Shown here: positions 58,033-64,000 of the stretch, piece after piece | Numbering within the stretch: position 1 is the stretch's first letter | Layout: each line of letters begins with the position of its first letter | DNA from: Planctomycetia bacterium | GTDB taxonomy: Bacteria; Planctomycetota; Phycisphaerae; UBA1845; UTPLA1 | DNA length: 64,000 nucleotides | Assembly: GCA_015075745.1 (NCBI GenBank) | Contig: JABTTW010000001.1 | Location: forward strand, 124,001-188,000 | Direction: 5' to 3' | The notes under the pieces: model-generated | Told to the model about the DNA's origin: nothing | Seen by the model: the letters and a program-made list of their open reading frames with translations, nothing else | The model's database searches: none | Translations under genes and position numbers: made by a program

Positions 58033-58472
58033 CTAGCTTGTTGCGCCCGATATCTGACCTTTTGCCCTCTGGGGATTGGCGAGTTTGGAGAGGAAGGATC
58101 TGGGTAATTGGCGGAAATCCGTGCGCTTCGGATGCGTCTGGTGTGCCTCTATCCACATGAACCAAGGCCGGACGGCAGGACCTGATCATCCGGCCGTGCC
58201 TGCCCACGGACTCTGTCTGCACTTTTATTGCACTTCCCAAACCGGTACACTGTTACAAACGGTCAGGTCGGTGGGTGGACCGAATCGAGCCCCCCCTAAC
58301 GTCACTACCCAGCATCACAACGGGCCAACCGATGCTCAGGGCGAGTTCTCGTCAGGAGCCGAATTCCTCAGACCGATAGGACCAGTGGAGAGCAGGACCG
58401 ATCCTGTGGAGTGGGTGATTGGCACTACCGGTGCCGCCATGCTTTTTATTCCTACAACGGAGAGACACGTCC
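58033..58472. other. intergenic region upstream of the subtilisin-like gene
   Basis: These 440 bases follow the IS1380 derivative. No believable gene is seen. An inverted repeat GGCCGGA...TCCGGCC occurs near 58167-58196 without a T-run. The promoter of the protease gene should lie here but is not obvious. Confidence 0.4.
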
Positions 58473-60998
58473 ATGCAGCGTTTCGCGCTCAGCCTGTTGA
58501 CGGTAGCGGTCTATTCAATACTTTCCACGGTGAGCCGGGCTGCCCAACCCGTCGCCCCCATCGAGATGGCCACGCAGTCGCTTGAGCCGACCGCGCTTCA
58601 TCTTCGCGCCGGCAAAATTGACCTCGATGCGTCGCGATCCATTTCACGAGCGGGCCCGGCGGTGCTTTCGGGAGCGGGGCATTTCGTGGTTCAGTTGGAT
58701 GGGGCGCTGACGCCCAATCGCGTGGAGGCACTGCGCGGCGTTGGTGTCGAACTCGGTCAGTACCTTCCGGCGAATGCTTATATCGTCAAGCTGCCCGCGG
58801 GCTACGACGTGACGGCGAAGTTCGGCGATGTGCCGTTCGTCCGCTGGGTCGGGCCTTTTGAGAAGTCGTGGAAGGTCGATCCTTCAATCGGCATGCGGGC
58901 GTTTGAGACCGATGAGCGGCAGATCATCGCGGCACGAGGGGACGCGGTGCTTACGGTTGCCCTGTTTGCCGGGGAGGACATGGAAAAGGCGCTGGCAGAG
59001 ATTCAGCGGATTGCCGGTGTGATCGTTCGGGACGCCGTTGACAACGAACGCGGCGCGGCGATCGAGGTGGAAATGCCGCTGGTCGACCACGCAAAACTGG
59101 CGGACATCGCGGCGGTGCAGTGGGTGGAAGAGGCTCCGGAGATCGTCCTGCGAAACTCGACGAACAAATGGATTCTGCAGACCAACGTGCTGAATTCGAC
59201 CACGGTCTGGGACCACGGCATTCACGGTGAGGGCCAGGTCGGCGGGCATATCGACGGCGGCGTGCGGCAGACGCACTGCTCATTTGCCGACCCGGGCGGA
59301 AATCCAATCGGTCCGAGCCATCGGAAAATCGTCGCCTACTTTGGAAGCACAGCGGCGGACTCTCACGGAACGCATACCGCGGGCACTTTCCTGGGTGATG
59401 AGGAGCCGATCAACGGGACGACGGCAAACCGCGGCATGGCGTACCTGGCGAAGATGGCGTTTACGAACCTCGGCACGGTGACGTCGTCGAATCTCAACTC
59501 CAAGCTGGTTCAAGATCATAACTCCGGTGCGAGCGTACACAGCAATAGTTGGGGAAACGACGGATCGAGGACGTACATCACCTGGTGCCGAGATATCGAC
59601 CTTTTCACGTTCAATAACGAGGACGACGTGGTGTTGTTCGCCGTGACCAACGTGAATGCCGCGGTCTATCAGCCGGAGAACGCGAAGAATGTCATCGGCG
59701 TCGCGCTGACCAGCGATACGCCGAACCAGGGCAGCCAGTGCTCCAGCGTGGGGTTTGCCCCGACACAGGACGGCCGGCGCAAGCCGGAGCTGACCGCTCC
59801 GGGATGTTCCACACTTTCGAGCAGTTCCGGGAGCGCCTGCGGCTTCACCAGCAGCGGGTTTACCGGGAATTCGATGGCGTGCCCTGCGGTGGCCGGCGCG
59901 GCGCTTCTTGTCCGTCAGTATTTCATGGACGGATTTTATCCGAGCGGCGCGGCCGTGCCTGGCGACGGGTTTACGCCGACCGGTGCGCTGATTCGCGCGA
60001 CGCTGACGAATTCGGCGGTCGATATGTCCGGGGTGTCCGGTTTTCCGGCGACGCGCGAGGGCTGGGGTCGCGTGCTGCTTGAGAATGCGCTCTATTTTGG
60101 GGGTGATGCAAGGAAGCTCATTGTGCTGGAGGACCTTCGCAATGCATCGGGGTTGACCACGGGGCAATCGCGCGAGTACACGGTGTTCGTCAATGACAAC
60201 GCGGAGTCGCTCAAGCTCAGCCTGGTGTGGACGGAGAAGGAAGCCGCGGTCAACGCGAATCCGGCGTATATCAATAATCTCAACCTGACCGTGACCTCTC
60301 CGACGAGCCTCGTCTATCAGGGCAATGTGTTTGCCGGCGGGCAGTCGACAACAGGTGGATCCGCGGACCTGATCAACAATACCGAACAAGTGCTCATCAA
60401 CACGCCGGAGTTGGGGACGTACACAGTGCGTGTGGATGCGGCGACTGTGAACACACCGGGCCCACAGGGCTACGCACTGGTGGCCACCGGCGACGTCAGT
60501 CCGTTCATTCCGCTGCCCACGATCGAGTCGATCACGCCGCCATCCGGTGAAGCCGATACGGTGGTGCAGATTACCGAGCTGTTGGGGACGAACTTTCAGA
60601 CCAGCGGCATGACGTTTGTGAAGCTGACCCGCCCGGGTTACCCGGATATCGATGCGAAAAACGTCAACGTTGTCGACTCATCGCATATCACGTGCATGTT
60701 TGATCTATTCGGCGCGGAGGTCGGTTTCTGGGACGTGGATCTCAAAGATCCGGACAACAACTTGGCCAGCATGCCGGGCGGATTTGAAGTCACGGTCACG
60801 TGCACCAAAGGCGATGTGAACGACAACGGCTTCGTCGACGGGCTCGATCTTCAGAGATTTGTTGACCTGCTCGCCGGAGGTGCCGGGCTGGCGAGAGAAA
60901 AGTGCGCCGGAGACGTCGAGCTTGTTCCTGACAACGACGTCGATCAGGACGACGTGGCGCCCTTCGTCGATTGTCTGCTGGGCGGCGGATGCCCGTAG
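58473..60998 (+). CDS. secreted subtilisin-like (S8) protease with dockerin-like tail
   Basis: The protein has 841 residues from the ATG at 58473, placed where the signal peptide begins (QRFALSLLTVAVYSILSTVSRAA). A propeptide-like region (about 30-235) precedes the S8 domain: Asp261 in GGHIDGG, His298 in SHGTHTAG, the oxyanion-type Asn in FAVTNVNA and Ser467 in TGNSMACPAVAG. The motif reads GNSMA where GTSMA is usual. A jelly-roll-like domain and an IPT/TIG-like domain (TIESITPPSGEADTVVQI) follow, then two dockerin-like loops (GDVNDNGFVDGLDLQRFVDL). With the metalloprotease it forms a pair of calcium-tailed secreted proteases. Confidence 0.9.
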   Translation: MQRFALSLLTVAVYSILSTVSRAAQPVAPIEMATQSLEPTALHLRAGKIDLDASRSISRAGPAVLSGAGHFVVQLDGALTPNRVEALRGVGVELGQYLPANAYIVKLPAGYDVTAKFGDVPFVRWVGPFEKSWKVDPSIGMRAFETDERQIIAARGDAVLTVALFAGEDMEKALAEIQRIAGVIVRDAVDNERGAAIEVEMPLVDHAKLADIAAVQWVEEAPEIVLRNSTNKWILQTNVLNSTTVWDHGIHGEGQVGGHIDGGVRQTHCSFADPGGNPIGPSHRKIVAYFGSTAADSHGTHTAGTFLGDEEPINGTTANRGMAYLAKMAFTNLGTVTSSNLNSKLVQDHNSGASVHSNSWGNDGSRTYITWCRDIDLFTFNNEDDVVLFAVTNVNAAVYQPENAKNVIGVALTSDTPNQGSQCSSVGFAPTQDGRRKPELTAPGCSTLSSSSGSACGFTSSGFTGNSMACPAVAGAALLVRQYFMDGFYPSGAAVPGDGFTPTGALIRATLTNSAVDMSGVSGFPATREGWGRVLLENALYFGGDARKLIVLEDLRNASGLTTGQSREYTVFVNDNAESLKLSLVWTEKEAAVNANPAYINNLNLTVTSPTSLVYQGNVFAGGQSTTGGSADLINNTEQVLINTPELGTYTVRVDAATVNTPGPQGYALVATGDVSPFIPLPTIESITPPSGEADTVVQITELLGTNFQTSGMTFVKLTRPGYPDIDAKNVNVVDSSHITCMFDLFGAEVGFWDVDLKDPDNNLASMPGGFEVTVTCTKGDVNDNGFVDGLDLQRFVDLLAGGAGLAREKCAGDVELVPDNDVDQDDVAPFVDCLLGGGCP

Positions 60999-61051
60999 GA
61001 CATGGCGACGATAAAGGTCAAGGGCGCGAGGCTGATCGCACCCGGGCGCTG

Positions 61052-62197
61052 CTAGTTCGCGGCCTGGAGCTTGACTTTCGCGGTCTGTTCCATGTTGTCG
61101 CGGATAAAGCGTACGGTCACGACTTCACCCGGTTTGTAGTTTTCAAGGGCTGCGCGGAGGTCATCGTATGAGGCCACCGGTGCGTCGTTGATCCCGACAA
61201 TCAAGTCGCCCAGAAGAATGTGGCCGTCACGAGCCACTCGCGTGGGTCGCAGGCGAGCCTCGGCGGCGCCGGTTCCCTCCACGACCGACTCAATCAAGAC
61301 GCCCTTAAGACCCCATGCACGAACGTAGTTATCTGGCACCATGGTGATGCCAAGGTAGGGCCGGATTACGCGGCCGTGGGCGATGAGCTGCGGAACGACT
61401 TCGTTAACTGTGTCGACCGGCACGGCGAAGCCGATTCCCGCGCTGGTGCCGGAGGGGCTGTAGATCATTGTGTTCATGCCGATGAGCCGGCCGGCGCTAT
61501 CGAGAAGCGGCCCACCGGAGTTTCCCGGGTTGATGGCGGCGTCGGTCTGGATCACGCCGTCGATCGTTTGTCCCATCGGATTGCGGATGGATCGGCCGAG
61601 GGCACTGACGATGCCGGTCGTGAGCGTCTGATCGAATCCAAAGGGATTGCCGATGGCGAACACCTTCTGTCCGACCTGAAGATCGCTGGAGCGGCCGACC
61701 GGCACGGGTCGCAAGTCGCCCGCCGGCGCCTCGATGGCAAGGACGGCGATGTCATTGGACGGCTCGACCCCGACGAGTCTGGCCTTCCAACTCGACCGAT
61801 CGGAGAGTCGGACGAGTACCTCCTCCGCGCCGCGAATGACGTGAAAATTTGTGACAATGTGGCCCTGCTCATCCCAGATGAACCCGGAGCCGGTGCCCTC
61901 TTCGGGAACTTCGAGGACACGAAACATCCCGATCGGCTCCCGACGGACGGCTTTGCTGGTGATATAGACGACCGACCTGGAGGAGGTCTGGAAAAGGTCG
62001 ATGGTGGATTTCTCGTCACTGGCCAGTTCTCCCCGGGCGGTCACGATCCTGGGAGCTGCGTTGGACGAAACGCCTGCACCGCGAATCTGTCCGACCAGGA
62101 GCCAGCCACCGGCCAGGCCGAGCAGCACACCCCCGAGCAAGGGTAATCGACGGCTGGGCAAATGCACCTGCGTTGTTCCGTAGTCGTTTACGTTCAA
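61052..62197 (-). CDS. HtrA/DegP-type trypsin-like serine protease with one PDZ domain
   Basis: A 381-residue membrane-anchored protease. One helix (about 18-37) anchors it with the rest in the periplasm. The catalytic triad is visible: His119 in TNFHVI, Asp149 in SNDIAVL and Ser227 in NPGNSGGPLL. A single PDZ domain covers about 275-378 (RPYLGITMVPDNYVRAWG, GHILLGDLIVGINDAPV, YKPGEVVTVRFIRD). HtrA proteins degrade or refold damaged envelope proteins. One PDZ fits DegS-like or HhoA-like members. It converges on the secreted protease gene. Confidence 0.93.
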   Translation of the reverse strand: MNVNDYGTTQVHLPSRRLPLLGGVLLGLAGGWLLVGQIRGAGVSSNAAPRIVTARGELASDEKSTIDLFQTSSRSVVYITSKAVRREPIGMFRVLEVPEEGTGSGFIWDEQGHIVTNFHVIRGAEEVLVRLSDRSSWKARLVGVEPSNDIAVLAIEAPAGDLRPVPVGRSSDLQVGQKVFAIGNPFGFDQTLTTGIVSALGRSIRNPMGQTIDGVIQTDAAINPGNSGGPLLDSAGRLIGMNTMIYSPSGTSAGIGFAVPVDTVNEVVPQLIAHGRVIRPYLGITMVPDNYVRAWGLKGVLIESVVEGTGAAEARLRPTRVARDGHILLGDLIVGINDAPVASYDDLRAALENYKPGEVVTVRFIRDNMEQTAKVKLQAAN

Positions 62198-62462
62198 GAT
62201 GTCACCTCTACGTGCTTACGGCCTCATGCTATATGGGGCGCGATTCATCATGACTGACGGGGCAACAAGAGATAATACCCATTTATGCCAAATCCGGGTA
62301 AACCCGGCCATCGCGGGCGGAAAACTCACGTTCTGCAATTCGTGCCGGTGCGAATCCTGCGCCGGACTGGTTGCTTCAGCGAACACGTCCAATGGCCGAT
62401 AAGTCGGAACGAGGACATGGCGAAGAAACCGGCCGCAATCGGCCCTGCGAAGGAGCGTACTC

Positions 62463-63362
62463 TTGAGCAAGCTCAACCTGATTATTCTAGTCATTTGCAT
62501 GGCCACGGCAGCCGGGGTCGGCTGTGATACGTCGGCGACCTCCTACCTCGACGCCGGGGCGAACCTGAACATTCCGGACGGCATCGATCCGACGAACCCC
62601 AAAATTGAACGAACGACGATTTCGGTGGATTTCACCGACGTGAGAATCGTCCGAGTGGACATCCCCACCGGTCGGGTGTCGATTTCGCAGAGCCTCGACG
62701 GCAGTTCATCGCTGAGAGTTACAGAGACGATCATTCCCGACGGGATCAGTCGGGAGGCGATGGAGAAGCAACTGAGCGAATCGGTGGTGAAGGCCCAGCG
62801 GTCGTTTGTTGATAACACGCGGCTGGATATCAAGGCGAGCTATTCGCCGAGCCTGGCTTCGACCGACATTGCATTCGACATTCGGCTGGTTCTTCCGGCA
62901 GGGGCGAACATTGAAGTCTTTGCGGAGAATGCGCCGGTTGAGATCATCGACCTTGTCGGAAACGTTGAAATTCAGACGGCCAATGGGGCCGTGACGCTCG
63001 ACAACATCGTCGGCAGCCTGGTTGCACGCACGAGCAACCGGCCGATCCAGGCCCGTTCCATTTCCGGAAATGTACAACTCACCACCTCGGAGGCGGCGGT
63101 TTCGGTTCGCCTGGAACCATCGATCACCGGCGCGATCAGCGTGACGACGACGAACGCTCCGATTCAGATGGCAATCGGGCGCAAGACTACGGCTGCACTT
63201 GACCTCACCAGCACGGGCGGCGTGATCTCCGCGGACCTGACGGGATTCCTCGTGTCCGACATCACCACCGGAGCCGGGTTTCTGCGCGGCGTTCTCAATG
63301 GCGGCGGCGGTCGGATTGAAGCTCGGACGACAACCGCCGCGATAGAATTCGTCGGCTTCTAG
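62463..63362 (+). CDS. DUF4097-like lipoprotein with repeated beta-strands
   Basis: A 299-residue lipoprotein from a TTG at 62463 with AAGGAG upstream. The lipobox is AAGVGC. The mature part is a run of short beta units typical of DUF4097/putative auto-transporter adhesin-like proteins: LPAGANIEVFAENAPVEIIDLVG, VEIQTANGAVTLDNIVGSLVARTSNRPIQARSISG, AISVTTTNAPIQMAIG. These probably form a right-handed beta-helix. The function is unknown. Confidence 0.75.
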   Translation: MSKLNLIILVICMATAAGVGCDTSATSYLDAGANLNIPDGIDPTNPKIERTTISVDFTDVRIVRVDIPTGRVSISQSLDGSSSLRVTETIIPDGISREAMEKQLSESVVKAQRSFVDNTRLDIKASYSPSLASTDIAFDIRLVLPAGANIEVFAENAPVEIIDLVGNVEIQTANGAVTLDNIVGSLVARTSNRPIQARSISGNVQLTTSEAAVSVRLEPSITGAISVTTTNAPIQMAIGRKTTAALDLTSTGGVISADLTGFLVSDITTGAGFLRGVLNGGGGRIEARTTTAAIEFVGF

Positions 63363-63505
63363 ACGCATGGGGCGCACAATCTGCGCGGCTGGCTTCACCT
63401 CACGGAGCACCTTTTCGCCCATCTGGCGACGGAATGGTCGAACGGTCGATCAGTATTGATATGAATGCCCGATAGACCGAACGAATTTCCGACTTGAGAA
63501 CCCCC

Positions 63506-64000
63506 ATGGCTCATAAGCCGCCGTCCACCTATGGCCGCGCCGTTCGACAAACCCTGAACTGGCTCGTCACGAAAGAGTACGTCGATCAGCCCTCCAGCGC
63601 GCGGGGCGAGGCCCAGTATTTGCTTTGCCACGCCCAGCGTCTGCACGAATCGCTGACGCGACTTCCGCGGGCGGGCGAGAACAAGAAGTGCCTCGTGATC
63701 GGATCGTGGGGACTTGAGGTGCCCTATCTTGCGGGCGAGTTGGGATGGAGCGATGTCACCTGCCTTTGCGCGCCGACCAGTCGGGAAGGCGTTCGTCAGC
63801 GACGGGTTCGAAGGCATCCCAACGGCGACGCCCAGTATGGTTTTACGCTGATTGAGCACGACATTGAGAGCGGCTCCTGGCCGTTTGTTGATGGGGAGTT
63901 CGGCCTCTGCGTCTATTGGGGCTGCATGGAGCATCTGCGCAGCGATCCGGAATTCTCGCTCTACGAACTGAATCGCGTATCCGCTCCGGGGGCGACCGTC
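63506..64000 (+). CDS. class I SAM-dependent methyltransferase-like protein, N-terminal part (continues past window)
   Basis: The frame from the ATG at 63506 is open to the last base, giving 165 codons. After a helical start (TYGRAVRQTLNWLVTKEYVD) it shows a Rossmann-type strand CLVIGSWGLEVPYLA, TLIEHDIESGSWPF, and FGLCVYWGCMEHLRSDPEFSLYELNRVSAPGATV. The last stretch matches the D..h...EHL.dP...l.E..RV..PGG pattern of type-11 methyltransferases in polysaccharide loci. The glycine-rich AdoMet motif is weak (GSWGLE), so a degenerate or specialised member is possible. Confidence 0.7.
   Translation, partial: MAHKPPSTYGRAVRQTLNWLVTKEYVDQPSSARGEAQYLLCHAQRLHESLTRLPRAGENKKCLVIGSWGLEVPYLAGELGWSDVTCLCAPTSREGVRQRRVRRHPNGDAQYGFTLIEHDIESGSWPFVDGEFGLCVYWGCMEHLRSDPEFSLYELNRVSAPGATV

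Overview
The window is GC-rich bacterial chromosome, most likely from a planctomycete of the Phycisphaerae type. The evidence is an ECF sigma factor paired with a Ser/Thr kinase, dockerin-like calcium-loop tails on exported proteases, Cys-ribbon membrane proteins with the CxxCxYxL...RCPECG pattern, a very long SecA with a cysteine-rich insert, and many lipoproteins of unknown function. This is inferred from gene content; there is no rRNA to confirm it.

Layout. 1-9.3 kb: alpha/beta hydrolases, a DUF4105 membrane protein, an atypical KAS III-like enzyme, a 42-residue lipoprotein-like peptide and the kinase/sigma pair, bracketed by two related small STAS-like proteins. 9.5-15.2 kb: a scrapyard bounded by two 153-bp direct repeats. 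It holds an intact and a truncated S23/IVP gene, a beheaded Cys-ribbon gene, an IS256-family copy full of indels, and an RHS gene tail split by an IS1380-family element, and it ends at tRNA-Pro. 15.4-22.4 kb: an export cluster on the minus strand (ffh, Cys-ribbon membrane protein, two-TM protein, secA). 22.8-25.1 kb: a strong promoter, a structured leader and a terminator ahead of pyrK; gph; and a 21-codon lysine-rich peptide gene with a structured 3' region and terminator. 25.2-32.7 kb: an orphan ParA, two VanZ-like proteins, a sugar-binding-type lipoprotein, an exopolysaccharide sugar transferase and unknown lipoproteins.

32.8-44.4 kb is the most striking part: six adjacent multihaem cytochrome genes with 59 candidate haem c sites. 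They include a six-bladed NHL propeller fused to 20 haems, a NapC/NirT-anchored 12-haem protein, a membrane cytochrome b fused to 8 haems, a three-haem partner, a c554-like 9-haem protein and a 7-haem protein. Four of the six carry CX4CH sites. The set looks like a quinol-to-periplasm/outer-surface electron conduit of unknown substrate.

44.5-50.9 kb: upp, then a lower-GC type III restriction-modification pair whose mod gene is split by a complete IS256-family element (8-bp target duplication) while res is intact. 51.7-64 kb: lipoproteins, a HExxH metalloprotease with PKD and dockerin-like regions, an internally deleted IS1380 derivative inserted exactly at that gene's stop codon, a subtilisin-like protease with a dockerin-like tail, an HtrA-type protease, a DUF4097 lipoprotein and the start of a methyltransferase gene.

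All functions are assigned from sequence patterns by eye. No database search was run.
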